From Pseudomonas parafulva (GTDB lineage Bacteria; Pseudomonadota; Gammaproteobacteria; Pseudomonadales; Pseudomonadaceae): DNA of 64,000 bases. Below the pieces are notes generated by a model. The model was not told the DNA's origin, searched no databases, and saw only the letters and a list, made by a program, of their open reading frames with translations. The DNA is taken from the NCBI RefSeq assembly GCF_000800255.1, contig NZ_CP009747.1, positions 2,294,001 to 2,358,000 on the forward strand, given 5' to 3'. Shown here in pieces: positions 37,121 to 46,755 of this stretch (positions within the stretch are counted from its first letter, which is position 1; each line of letters starts with the position of its first letter). The translations under genes and the position numbers were made by a program.

Positions 37121-38565
37121 ATGTGTACGCCGATGTCTTCACGTAGCCGCCGCACCGCTCATTCCGCCGCCCTGACGCGTCTGGCACAAGTCAGCGCCCT
37201 GGCCCTGGCCGCCACCTTGGTGGGCTGTCAGAGCACCCGTCAGGTGGAGGAAACCGACAGCGTTCGCGCGCATAACTACCAGGCGCGGCTCAAGCACAGG
37301 CCAGCCCCGCTGGTGATCAAACCGGTCGAGCAGAAGGCCCCGACGACGTCTGGGAGCGTATGCGCCAGGGCTTCGTGCTGCAGGACAGCATCGACGTCAA
37401 CCCGCGTATCGAACAGCAGCGGTTGTGGTTCGCCAGCAACCCGAGCTTCCTGGAAACGGCCGGCGAACGCGGCAGCCTGTACCTGCATTACATCGTCGAG
37501 CGTCTGGAAGAGCGTGGCATGCCGCTGGAGCTGGCACTGCTGCCGGCCATCGAGAGCGCCTACAACCCGATGGCCTACTCGCGCGCCCATGCCGTGGGCC
37601 TGTGGCAGTTCATCCCCTCCACCGGCCGTCACTTCAACCTGCGCCAGACCAACTTCTACGATGGCCGTCGCGACATCACCGCCTCGACCAACGCGGCGCT
37701 GGATTACCTGACGCGCCTGCACGACATGTTCAACGGCGACTGGCTGCTCGCCCTGGCCGCCTACAATGCCGGCGAAGGCACGGTCAGCCGGGCGATCGAA
37801 CGCAACGAACGGCTCGGCCTGCCCACCGATTACTGGAACCTGCCGCTGCCCCAGGAAACCCGTGACTACGTGCCCAAGCTGCTGGCACTGTCGCAGGTGG
37901 TGCTGACCCCGCAGGCCTATGGCGTAAACCTCAGCCCCATCGCCAACGAGCCCTATTTCGAAGCGGTGGTCATCAACGACCGCCTCGACCTGACCCGCGT
38001 CGCCGCCTTTGCCAACATCGACGAAGACGAGTTGATCCAGCTCAACCCCGCCTTCAAGAAACGCATGACCGTCGATGGTCCGCAGCAATTGCTGGTGCCC
38101 ACCGCCAAGGCTCGGTTGCTGACCAGCAGCCTGTCCAACCTCAAGCCTGAACAGCTCCTGAGCCTGCAACCGAACAAAGCGGTGTTCCAGGCCGCCCTGG
38201 CCGAGGCCAAGGCCCCCGCCGCCACCAGCAGCTACCGGGTCAAGCGGGGCGACAACCTGGGCGCCATCGCCAAGGCCAACCGCGTGTCGGTCAAGGACAT
38301 CCAACGCTGGAACCGCCTGTCCGGCACCAGCCTCAAGGCTGGGCAGGTGCTCGCCCTGCGTGGCGCCAGCGCCCCCAGCGCTGCCGCCAGCCGCGTAGCC
38401 GCAGCTCAGCAGCGCTCGACCCAGTACAAGGTGCGCAAGGGCGACTCCTACTACCTTGTAGCCAAGCGTTTCAACGTCGAGATGAAGCACCTCAAGCGCT
38501 GGAATCCGCGTACCGGCCAGGCGCTCAAGCCCGGCCAGACCCTCACCGTCTACCTCGGACGCTGA
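37121..38565 (+). pseudogene. mltD: Membrane-bound lytic murein transglycosylase D with a -1 frameshift
   Basis: Two frames together make one MltD. Frame one carries a lipoprotein signal (LALAATLVGCQS, lipobox Cys) and runs to about codon 73 (PVEQKAP). The catalytic part continues in another frame as DDVWERMRQGFVLQDSIDVN from about 37342. One base is missing near 37337-37342 (a C run, GGCCCCGAC). Restored, the protein would be about 481 residues, the normal size. The downstream part has the transglycosylase glutamate (AIESAYNP, GLWQFIPSTG) and two LysM repeats (YRVKRGDNL, YKVRKGDSY). As read, the enzyme would lose its export signal or its active site. A sequencing error in the C run is the main alternative. 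The start could also be 37133. Confidence 0.85.
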
Positions 38566-38579
38566 ACCGCGCCAGCCCA

Positions 38580-38632
38580 GGGCGGGTGCGCGGCGATGAG
38601 CCGCCGCAGCCGCCCCGGGCCCTACCCTTTTT
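38580..38632 (+). terminator. GC-rich terminator after mltD
   Basis: A long GC stem, GGGCGG (38580-38585) with CCGCCC (38610-38615), contains an inner TGCGCGGC/GCCGCCGCA pairing. A TTTTT run (38628-38632) follows about a dozen bases later. It separates mltD from the peptide transporter operon. Confidence 0.65.
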
Positions 38633-38698
38633 CCATTGCAGACAAGCTGTTACTGTACGCCGGACCAAGCCCAACGCCGCCTCGACCGGATCCCAGAC

Positions 38699-40528
38699 TT
38701 GATAAGAACTTTCCTCCTGTCATTGAGCCTGGCCTTGAGCTTTCCCGCAGTCGCGACAGTGAGCGAAAGCCACGGTTATGCGCAGTTCGGCACGCTCAAG
38801 TATCCGGCCAGCTTCACCCATTTCGACTGGGTCAACCCGCAGGCGCCCAAGGGCGGCACCTTGCGAGCCATGGCATTCGGCACCTTCGATACCCTCAACC
38901 CCTACACCTTCAAGGGCACCAGCCCGGTCTCAACGCCCAATTTCCAGCAGTACGGCGTCAGCGAGCTTAACGAGACGCTGATGATCGGCACTGGCCAGTA
39001 CGACCCTTCCGGCGACGAGCCCACCTCCAGCTACGGACTGATCGCCCGCTCGGTCGAATACAGCGAGGATCGCAGCTGGGTGGTGTTCAACCTGCGACCT
39101 GAAGCACGCTTCCACGACGGCCACCCGATCACTTCGGCCGACGTCGCCTTCTCGTACCGCACCTTGCTCAAGCAAGGCCATCCGCTGTACCGCACCAACC
39201 TGCAGGAGGTGCAGCGCGTCGATATCCTCGGCCCGCTGCGGATCCGCTTCGTCTTCAAGCGTGCCGGCAATCCGTTGCTGATCCTGCGCCTGGGTGAAAT
39301 GCCGGTGCTGCCCAAGCACTACTGGCAAGGCCGCGACTTCGAGGCCACCACGTTCGAGCCGCCGCTGGGCAGCGGGCCGTATCGGATCAGCGAAGTGCAG
39401 CCCGGCAGGCGCCTGGTGTTCACTCGGGTCAAGGACTACTGGGGCAAGGACTTGGCGGTCAACCGTGGCAAGTACAATTTCGACCGCGTCGAATTCGAGT
39501 TCTACCGCGACGCCACCGTCGCCTTCGAGGCATTCAAGGCCGGCGAATTCGACATCTACATCGAACACCAGGCCAAGAATTGGGCCAACGGCTACAACTT
39601 CCCGGCCATCCGTCGCGGCGAAGTGATCCAGGCGCAAATTCCACACCGGATCCCGACCCAGACCCAAGGCCTGTTCATGAACACCCGCCGCGAAGCCTTC
39701 GCCGAGCCCAAGGTGCGCCAGGCCCTGGGGCTGATGCTCGATTTCGAATGGACCAACCGTGCCCTGTTCAGCAGTGCCTACCGACGTGCCACCAGCTACT
39801 ACCCCAACAGCGAATTCGCGGCCACAGGCCTGCCCACCGGCAAAGAGTGGTTGCTGCTTTCGCCCCTGCGCGATCAGCTACCGGCCAAGCTGTTCACCGA
39901 GCCCTACCAGGTCAGCCAGACCGACGGCCGCGGTATCGACCGCCAGACCTTGCGCAAGGCGCTAAGCCTGCTCGCTGAGGCGGGCTGGAAGCTCGACGGC
40001 CAGCGCCTGGTGGATGCCAAGGGCCGCCAGATGCGCCTGGAGCTGCTGCTGGTGAATCCCAACCTGGAACGCATCCTGCAGCCCTATGTCGAAAACCTCT
40101 CGAGCATCGGCATCGATGCGCGCCTGCGCACCGTGGACCGTGCCCAGTACAAACAACGGCTGGACCAGTTCGACTTCGACATGATTCTGATGACCTTGAA
40201 CCAGACGCTCAGTCCAGGCCTGGAACAGTGGCAGTACTTCCACTCCAGCCAGGCCTCGGTCAAGGGCAGCAAGAACTACGCCGGCATCGACGATCCCGTG
40301 GTCGACCTGCTGCTCGATACGCTGATGGCCGCGCGCACCCGCGACGACCAGGTCGCCGCTGCCCGCGCTCTGGACCGGGTGCTGTCCTGGCACTACTACA
40401 TGATCCCGAACTGGTACCTGGACAACCATCGCCTGGCCTACCGCAACCGGTTCGCCTTCGTCACCACGCCGCCCTACACCCTCGGGCTGAACAGCTGGTG
40501 GCTCAAGACTTCGGAGAAAGCCAAATGA
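38699..40528 (+). CDS. Oligopeptide ABC transporter substrate-binding protein (YejA-like), copy 1
   Basis: This 609-residue periplasmic binding protein of the SBP_bac_5 family probably starts at a TTG codon (LIRTFLLSLSLALSFPAVA), since no in-frame ATG precedes the signal peptide. GGA lies eight bases before it. HFDWVNPQAPKGGTLRAM and TFDTLNPYTFKG are typical of YejA/microcin-C-type peptide binders. It is followed, with a four-base ATGA overlap, by a second similar binding protein and the Yej permeases and ATPase. The ligand is probably a peptide; specificity is unknown. Confidence 0.87.
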   Translation: MIRTFLLSLSLALSFPAVATVSESHGYAQFGTLKYPASFTHFDWVNPQAPKGGTLRAMAFGTFDTLNPYTFKGTSPVSTPNFQQYGVSELNETLMIGTGQYDPSGDEPTSSYGLIARSVEYSEDRSWVVFNLRPEARFHDGHPITSADVAFSYRTLLKQGHPLYRTNLQEVQRVDILGPLRIRFVFKRAGNPLLILRLGEMPVLPKHYWQGRDFEATTFEPPLGSGPYRISEVQPGRRLVFTRVKDYWGKDLAVNRGKYNFDRVEFEFYRDATVAFEAFKAGEFDIYIEHQAKNWANGYNFPAIRRGEVIQAQIPHRIPTQTQGLFMNTRREAFAEPKVRQALGLMLDFEWTNRALFSSAYRRATSYYPNSEFAATGLPTGKEWLLLSPLRDQLPAKLFTEPYQVSQTDGRGIDRQTLRKALSLLAEAGWKLDGQRLVDAKGRQMRLELLLVNPNLERILQPYVENLSSIGIDARLRTVDRAQYKQRLDQFDFDMILMTLNQTLSPGLEQWQYFHSSQASVKGSKNYAGIDDPVVDLLLDTLMAARTRDDQVAAARALDRVLSWHYYMIPNWYLDNHRLAYRNRFAFVTTPPYTLGLNSWWLKTSEKAK

Positions 40529-42366
40529 TGCCAATGCCTCGCCTGCGCCTGGCCAGCGGCTTGCTGCTCGCCTGCCTGAGCCTCGCGGCAGCCGCCGCAC
40601 CGCAGCATGCCCTCACCCTGTACGACGAACCGCCCAAGTATTCCGCCGACTTCAAGCACTTCGACTACGTCAATCCCGATGCGCCCAAGGGCGGTACCTT
40701 CCGCCAGTCCAGCTTCGGCAGCTTCGACAGCCTCAACCCCTTCATCAACAAAGGCGTGGCGGCAGACAACATCAGCAGCATCTACGACACCCTGATGCGC
40801 GCCAGCCTCGATGAGCCCTTCACCGAGTATGGCCTGGTCGCCGAACGCATCGAGAAAGCGCCGGACAACAGCTGGGTGCGTTTCTATCTGCGGCCCCAGG
40901 CGCGCTTCCACGACGGCCACCCCATGCGCGCCGACGACGTGGTGTTCAGCTTCGAGGCGCTGACCAAACAAGGCGCGCCGCTGTACCGCCAGTACTACAG
41001 CGACGTGGCCGAGGTGATCGCCGAAGACCCGCTGCGCGTGCTGTTCAGGTTCAAGCACACCAACAACCGCGAGTTGCCGCTGATCCTCGGGCAATTGCCG
41101 GTGCTGCCCAAGCACTGGTACGCCGAGCGCGACTTCACCCGCGGCAACCTGGAAATTCCACTGGGCAGCGGGCCGTACAAGGTGGCCGAGGTCAAGGCCG
41201 GACGCTCGATCCGTTACGAGCGGGTCAAGGACTACTGGGCCAAGGACCTGCCGATCAACCGCGGTCAGTTCAACTTCGACGCCATGACCTTCGATGCCTA
41301 TCGCGACACCGCCGTGGCCCTGCAAGCGCTCAAGGCCGGCCAGTTCGACTACGGCCTGGAAGTCAGCGCCAAGAACTGGGCCACCGCCTACAACGTCCCA
41401 GCCGTGCGCGACGGTCGACTGATCAAGGAAGAGCTGCCCAACGGCAACCCCGTGGGCATGCAGGGCTTCATCTTCAACCTGCGCAAGCCGGTGTTCCAGG
41501 ATATCCGCGTGCGCCAGGCACTGAGCCTGCTGCTGGATTTCGAATGGACCAACAAACAGTTGTTCAATGGTGCCTACACCCGCACCGGCAGCTATTTCGA
41601 GAACTCGGAAATGGCCGCCAAAGGCCTGCCTTCGGCCGATGAGTTGAAGGTTCTCGAACCGCTGCGCGGCAAGGTGCCCGAGCAGGTCTTCGATCAGGCT
41701 TTCCACAACCCGGTCAGCGACGCCAGCGGCATGATTCGCGAACAACAGCGCAAGGCGTACCAACTGCTGACTGAAGCCGGCTGGAAGATCGAGAACGACA
41801 AGATGGTCGATGCCCAGGGCAAGCCGGTGTCCATCGAGTTTCTCCTGGCCCAGACCGAATTCGAGCGTGTTCTACTGCCGTTCAAACGCAACCTGGCAGA
41901 CCTGGGCATCGACCTGAGCATCCGCCGTGTAGACGTCTCGCAATACGTCACCCGCCTGCGCTCGCGCGACTTCGATATGATTGTCGGCGGCTTCCCCCAA
42001 TCCAACTCGCCGGGCAATGAGCAGCGCGAATTCTGGACCAGCGCCGCCGCCGACAACCCAGGCAGCCGCAACTTCATCGGCCTGCGCGATCCGGCCATCG
42101 ACCAACTGGTCGAGGAACTGATCAACGCCGAATCGCGCCAGAGCCTGATCGCCCACACCCGGGCGCTGGACCGCGTGCTGCTGTGGGGCTACTACGTGAT
42201 CCCCAACTGGCACATCAAGACCTGGCGCGTGGCGTACTGGAACCACCTCGGCCATCCGAAGGTGTCGCCCAAGTACGACATCGGCCTGGACACCTGGTGG
42301 ATCAAGCCCGACGTCACGCCAGCGGTGAGCGAAGCACCCGCCACCCCTGCCGCAGAGGCGAACTGA
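40525..42366 (+). CDS. Oligopeptide ABC transporter substrate-binding protein (YejA-like), copy 2
   Basis: This 613-residue paralogue of the preceding gene shares its segments ([40 protein letters not shown]). A signal peptide ([17 protein letters not shown]) leads the mature protein. The ATG overlaps the previous stop, and the yejB-like permease begins one base after its own stop. Two tandem binders feeding one permease set suggests differing peptide preferences. The ribosome site lies within the end of copy 1 (GGAGAAAG). Confidence 0.9.
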   Translation: MMPMPRLRLASGLLLACLSLAAAAAPQHALTLYDEPPKYSADFKHFDYVNPDAPKGGTFRQSSFGSFDSLNPFINKGVAADNISSIYDTLMRASLDEPFTEYGLVAERIEKAPDNSWVRFYLRPQARFHDGHPMRADDVVFSFEALTKQGAPLYRQYYSDVAEVIAEDPLRVLFRFKHTNNRELPLILGQLPVLPKHWYAERDFTRGNLEIPLGSGPYKVAEVKAGRSIRYERVKDYWAKDLPINRGQFNFDAMTFDAYRDTAVALQALKAGQFDYGLEVSAKNWATAYNVPAVRDGRLIKEELPNGNPVGMQGFIFNLRKPVFQDIRVRQALSLLLDFEWTNKQLFNGAYTRTGSYFENSEMAAKGLPSADELKVLEPLRGKVPEQVFDQAFHNPVSDASGMIREQQRKAYQLLTEAGWKIENDKMVDAQGKPVSIEFLLAQTEFERVLLPFKRNLADLGIDLSIRRVDVSQYVTRLRSRDFDMIVGGFPQSNSPGNEQREFWTSAAADNPGSRNFIGLRDPAIDQLVEELINAESRQSLIAHTRALDRVLLWGYYVIPNWHIKTWRVAYWNHLGHPKVSPKYDIGLDTWWIKPDVTPAVSEAPATPAAEAN

Positions 42367-42367
42367 C

Positions 42368-43441
42368 ATGCTCGCCTACATCCTGCGGCGCCTGCTGCTG
42401 ATCGTCCCGACGCTGTTCGGCATCCTCATCATCAACTTCATCATCGTCCAGGCGGCCCCCGGTGGTCCGGTCGAACAGATGATCGCCAAGCTCGAAGGCT
42501 TCGACGGCGCCACCAGCCGCATCGCTGGTGGCGGCGCCGAAGTGTCGGTGGCCGGTTCCAACTACCGCGGCGCGCAAGGCCTGGACCCGGCGCTGGTCGC
42601 CGAGATCGAGCGCATGTACGGCTTCGACAAGTCCGCGCCCGAACGGCTGTGGATCATGGTCAAGAACTACGCCCAACTCGACTTCGGCGACAGCTTCTTT
42701 CGCGATGCCCGGGTCATCGACCTGATCGCCGAGAAGATGCCGGTGTCGATTTCGCTGGGGCTGTGGAGCACGCTGATCATGTACCTGGTGTCGATCCCGC
42801 TGGGCATCGCCAAGGCGGTGCGCCACGGCAGCCACTTCGACGTCTGGACCAGCTCGGCGATCATCGTCGGCTATGCCATCCCCGCGTTTCTGTTCGCCAT
42901 CCTGCTGATCGTACTGTTCGCCGGCGGCAGCTACTTCGACTGGTTCCCGCTCAGGGGCCTGACCTCGAACAACTTCGAGCAGTTGTCTGCCACCGGCAAG
43001 GTGCTGGACTACTTCTGGCACCTGGTGCTGCCGATCACCGCGCTGGTGATCGGCAACTTCGCCACCATGACCCTGCTGACCAAGAACAGCTTCCTCGACG
43101 AGATCAACAAGCAGTATGTGGTCACCGCCAAGGCCAAGGGCCTGAGCCGTACCCGCGTGCTCTACGGTCACGTGTTCCGCAATGCCATGTTGCTGGTGAT
43201 CGCCGGTTTCCCCTCGGCGTTCATCGGCATCTTCTTCACAGGTTCCCTGCTGATCGAGGTGATCTTCTCCCTCGACGGTCTGGGCCTGATGAGCTTCGAG
43301 GCCGCGATCAATCGCGACTACCCGGTGGTGTTCGGCACCCTGTTCATCTTCACCCTGCTGGGGCTGGTGGTGAAACTGATCGGCGACCTCACCTACACCT
43401 TGGTCGATCCGCGCATCGACTTCGCCAGCCGGGAGCACTGA
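42368..43441 (+). CDS. yejB: Peptide ABC transporter permease (YejB-like)
   Basis: This 357-residue inner-membrane permease of the DppB/OppB family has six predicted membrane segments. [19 protein letters not shown] is the standard start, and the ATPase-contact loop lies in [19 protein letters not shown]. The long inserted periplasmic part after the first helix is typical of YejB. It follows the second binding protein by one base and precedes yejE by one base. Confidence 0.95.
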   Translation: MLAYILRRLLLIVPTLFGILIINFIIVQAAPGGPVEQMIAKLEGFDGATSRIAGGGAEVSVAGSNYRGAQGLDPALVAEIERMYGFDKSAPERLWIMVKNYAQLDFGDSFFRDARVIDLIAEKMPVSISLGLWSTLIMYLVSIPLGIAKAVRHGSHFDVWTSSAIIVGYAIPAFLFAILLIVLFAGGSYFDWFPLRGLTSNNFEQLSATGKVLDYFWHLVLPITALVIGNFATMTLLTKNSFLDEINKQYVVTAKAKGLSRTRVLYGHVFRNAMLLVIAGFPSAFIGIFFTGSLLIEVIFSLDGLGLMSFEAAINRDYPVVFGTLFIFTLLGLVVKLIGDLTYTLVDPRIDFASREH

Positions 43442-43442
43442 C

Positions 43443-44462
43443 ATGGCCCTCTCTCCCCTCAATCGCCGGCGCTTCGAGCGCTTCAAGGCCAACCGTCGCG
43501 GCTGGTGGTCGCTGTGGCTGTTCCTGATCCTGTTCGGCCTGAGCCTGGGTGCCGAGCTGATCGCCAACGACAAACCGATCGCCGTGCACTACGACGGCCA
43601 GTGGTACTTCCCGGCCTTCAAGCGCTACCCGGAAACCACCTTCGGTGGCGAGTTCCCGCTCGAAGCCAACTACAAAAGCCCGTACGTGCGCGAACTGCTG
43701 AGCAAGAAGGACAGCTTCGTGCTCTGGGCACCCATTCCCTTCAGCTACCAGAGCATCAACTACGACCTGAAAGTGCCGGCACCGGCGCCACCGTCGGCCG
43801 ATAACCTGCTGGGCACCGACGACCAGGGTCGCGACGTGCTGGCACGGGTCATCTACGGCTTCCGCGTGTCGGTGCTGTTCGCCCTGACCCTGACCCTGGC
43901 CAGTTCCATCGTCGGCGTGATCGCCGGCGCCCTGCAAGGCTTCTACGGCGGCTGGGTGGACCTGGCGGGCCAACGCTTCCTGGAAATCTGGTCGGGCTTG
44001 CCGGTGCTGTACCTGCTGATCATCCTCGCCAGCTTCGTGCAACCGAACTTCTGGTGGCTGCTAGGCATCATGCTGCTGTTTTCCTGGATGAGCCTGGTGG
44101 ACGTAGTGCGTGCCGAGTTCCTGCGCGGCCGCAACCTGGAGTACGTGCGCGCCGCCCGAGCCCTGGGCATGCGCAATGGCCCGATCATGTTCCGCCACAT
44201 CCTGCCCAACGCCATGATCTCGACCATGACCTTCATGCCGTTCATCCTCACCGGCGCCATCGGCACGCTCACTGCGCTGGACTTCCTCGGCTTCGGCCTG
44301 CCCGCCGGCTCGCCATCGCTGGGCGAACTGGTGGCTCAGGGCAAGTCCAACCTGCAGGCGCCCTGGCTGGGCATCAGCGCCTTCGCCGTGCTGGCCGTGA
44401 TGTTGAGCCTGCTGGTGTTCATCGGCGAATCCGCCCGCGACGCCTTCGACCCGAGGAAATGA
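43443..44462 (+). CDS. yejE: Peptide ABC transporter permease (YejE-like)
   Basis: This 339-residue DppC/OppC-family permease forms the second half of the membrane channel. The N-terminal RRFERFKANRRGWWSLWLF and the coupling loop ARALGMRNGPIMFRHILPNA are characteristic. It is flanked by single-base gaps, so translation across the operon is coupled. The second periplasmic stretch (KRYPETTFGGEFPLEANY) is typical of YejE. Confidence 0.95.
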   Translation: MALSPLNRRRFERFKANRRGWWSLWLFLILFGLSLGAELIANDKPIAVHYDGQWYFPAFKRYPETTFGGEFPLEANYKSPYVRELLSKKDSFVLWAPIPFSYQSINYDLKVPAPAPPSADNLLGTDDQGRDVLARVIYGFRVSVLFALTLTLASSIVGVIAGALQGFYGGWVDLAGQRFLEIWSGLPVLYLLIILASFVQPNFWWLLGIMLLFSWMSLVDVVRAEFLRGRNLEYVRAARALGMRNGPIMFRHILPNAMISTMTFMPFILTGAIGTLTALDFLGFGLPAGSPSLGELVAQGKSNLQAPWLGISAFAVLAVMLSLLVFIGESARDAFDPRK

Positions 44463-44463
44463 C

Positions 44464-46071
44464 ATGAGCCAAGACACCCTGATCGAAGTCCGCGACCTGG
44501 CGGTGGAGTTCGTCAACGGCGAACAGGTCAACCGCGTGGTCGATGGCATCAGCTTCGACATCCGCAAAGGCGAAACCCTGGCCCTGGTCGGTGAGAGCGG
44601 CTCGGGCAAGTCCGTCACCGCCCACTCGATCCTGCGCCTGCTGCCCTACCCACTGGCGCGCCATCCCAGCGGCACCATTCAGTACGCTGGCAAAGACCTG
44701 CTGCACCTGGGCGAAAAGCCCATGCAGCGCATTCGCGGCAATCGCATCGCGATGATCTTCCAAGAGCCGATGACCTCGCTGAATCCGCTGCACTGCATCG
44801 AAAAGCAGATCAACGAGATCCTCCTGCTGCACAAGGGTCTGACCGGCAAGCAGGCCACCGCTCGCACGCTCGAGCTGCTGGAACTGGTCGGCATTCCCGA
44901 GCCACGCAAGCGCCTGAAAGCCCTGCCCCACGAACTGTCCGGCGGCCAGCGCCAGCGGGTGATGATCGCCATGGCCCTGGCCAACGAACCGGAACTGCTG
45001 ATCGCCGACGAGCCGACCACGGCGCTCGACGTGACCGTGCAGTTGAAGATCCTCGACCTGCTCAAGGAACTGCAGGCACGCCTGGGCATGGCGTTGCTGC
45101 TGATCAGTCACGACCTCAACCTGGTGCGCCGCATCGCCCATCGCGTGTGCGTGATGCAAAGCGGCAAGATCGTCGAACAGACCGACTGCGCCACGTTGTT
45201 CGAGCAGCCGCAGCACCCCTACACGCAGATGCTGATCAATGCCGAACCCAGCGGCGCTCCGGCCCTCACGCCGGTGGGCACGCCGTTGCTGCAGGTGGAT
45301 GATCTGAAGGTCTGGTTCCCGATCAAGAAGGGGCTGTTGCGCCGCACCGTCGACCATGTGAAGGCCGTCAACGGCGTGAACTTCAGCCTGCCGCAGGGCC
45401 AGACGCTGGGCATCGTCGGCGAGAGCGGCTCGGGCAAGTCCACCCTGGGCCTGGCGATTCTGCGCCTGATCGCCAGCCAGGGCGGTATCCGCTTTCACGG
45501 TCAGTCGCTGGACAGCATGAACCAGCAGCAGGTACGACCGCTGCGCCGGGAAATGCAGGTGGTGTTCCAGGACCCCTTCGGCAGCCTCAGCCCGCGGATG
45601 TGCGTGGCCGACATCGTCGGCGAAGGCCTGCGCATCCACAAGATCGGCACGCCGGCCGAGCAGGAGGCGGCGATCATCGCAGCCTTGCAGGAGGTGGGCC
45701 TGGACCCGCAGACCCGGCATCGCTACCCCCATGAGTTCTCCGGCGGCCAGCGCCAACGCATCGCCATCGCCCGGGCGCTGGTGCTCAAGCCGGCGCTGAT
45801 CCTGCTGGACGAACCCACCTCGGCGCTGGACCGCACCGTGCAGCGTCAGGTCGTGGAGCTGCTGCGCACCCTCCAGGTGAAGTACAACCTCACCTACCTG
45901 TTCATCAGCCATGACTTGGCGGTGGTCAAGGCGCTGAGCCACCAGTTGATGGTGATCAAGCAAGGGCAGGTGGTGGAACAGGGCGATGCGCAAGGGATCT
46001 TCAACGCACCGCAGCATCCGTATACCCGGCAACTGCTGGAGGCCGCGTTTTTGCAGGCGCCCGTGCGATGA
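44464..46071 (+). CDS. yejF: Peptide ABC transporter ATPase with two nucleotide-binding domains (YejF-like)
   Basis: This 535-residue protein fuses two ABC ATPase domains, as YejF does. Each half has a Walker A (GESGSGKSVT near residue 42, GESGSGKSTL near 321) and a signature (LSGGQRQRVMIAMAL, FSGGQRQRIAIARAL). Walker B aspartates are in LLIADEPTTALD and LILLDEPTSALD. It energises the permease pair encoded just upstream and ends the transporter operon. Confidence 0.96.
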   Translation: MSQDTLIEVRDLAVEFVNGEQVNRVVDGISFDIRKGETLALVGESGSGKSVTAHSILRLLPYPLARHPSGTIQYAGKDLLHLGEKPMQRIRGNRIAMIFQEPMTSLNPLHCIEKQINEILLLHKGLTGKQATARTLELLELVGIPEPRKRLKALPHELSGGQRQRVMIAMALANEPELLIADEPTTALDVTVQLKILDLLKELQARLGMALLLISHDLNLVRRIAHRVCVMQSGKIVEQTDCATLFEQPQHPYTQMLINAEPSGAPALTPVGTPLLQVDDLKVWFPIKKGLLRRTVDHVKAVNGVNFSLPQGQTLGIVGESGSGKSTLGLAILRLIASQGGIRFHGQSLDSMNQQQVRPLRREMQVVFQDPFGSLSPRMCVADIVGEGLRIHKIGTPAEQEAAIIAALQEVGLDPQTRHRYPHEFSGGQRQRIAIARALVLKPALILLDEPTSALDRTVQRQVVELLRTLQVKYNLTYLFISHDLAVVKALSHQLMVIKQGQVVEQGDAQGIFNAPQHPYTRQLLEAAFLQAPVR

Positions 46072-46114
46072 GGCCAGTGATTGAGGAAGGTGAATGGCGA
46101 GTGCAGGGGGCCGC

Positions 46115-46588
46115 ATGACCTATCGGATACGTGACACCACCCAGGATGATGCGCAGGCCATCAGCAGCGTCGTAGTTGCGGCACTGCGTATCAGCAATTC
46201 GCAGGACTACCCACCTGAGGTCATCGCCAACGTAGAGCAGCATTTTTCCGCGTCGGCGATCAAGAAGCTGATCGTCGCGCGCAGGGTCTTCGTGGCGCAA
46301 GATGATGGGCAACTCGTGGGTACGGCCAGCCTTGATGGATCGGTAGTCAGGACGGTGTTCGTAGCGCCGCACGTACAAGGGTGTGGCGTCGGCCATCGGC
46401 TGATGACGCATGTTCATAACACCGCAGTGCAAAACGGGATCAGTCGCCTGCAGGTTCCATCGTCCATCACCGCAGAGGGTTTCTACGCTCGGTTGGGCTA
46501 CCACAAGCTTCGTGAAGTCATGCACGGCGCAGAACGAACCATCGTTATGGAAATCCGGTTGGATGACACCTTGCCTGATCAACCGTGA
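46115..46588 (+). CDS. GNAT-family N-acetyltransferase
   Basis: This 157-residue acetyltransferase has the acetyl-CoA loop VFVAPHVQGCGVGHRLMTHV and the closing AEGFYARLGYHK. It is a single GNAT domain in the cytoplasm. I start it at MTYRIRDTTQD (AGGGGG upstream); a start seven codons earlier with AGGAAGG is equally possible. The substrate is unknown. It lies just after yejF but may have its own promoter. Confidence 0.85.
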   Translation: MTYRIRDTTQDDAQAISSVVVAALRISNSQDYPPEVIANVEQHFSASAIKKLIVARRVFVAQDDGQLVGTASLDGSVVRTVFVAPHVQGCGVGHRLMTHVHNTAVQNGISRLQVPSSITAEGFYARLGYHKLREVMHGAERTIVMEIRLDDTLPDQP

Positions 46589-46755
46589 TGCGCAGCCTGC
46601 ACACTGCCGTACCAGAAAGATCCTCCACGACCCTGCCGAAAAAGATGGCTTAAAGCCACACCCCCACGGATCGAATACGCCCCGCTGCGGTCTGTGTCAG
46701 TATCCGTAGTGCCCACGGCACCACCGTCCCACCCGCAGCACTCTCGAGGCTCCAC

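Noticed and set aside
37360-38565. The catalytic part of mltD as an independent, complete gene
   Set aside because: Its ATG has no good ribosome site and the product would lack an export signal; the lipoprotein signal is found in the frame just upstream.
46115-46588. GNAT gene as part of the nitrile or transporter pathway
   Set aside because: No shared motif or overlap supports this; it may have its own promoter, so no pathway role is assigned.
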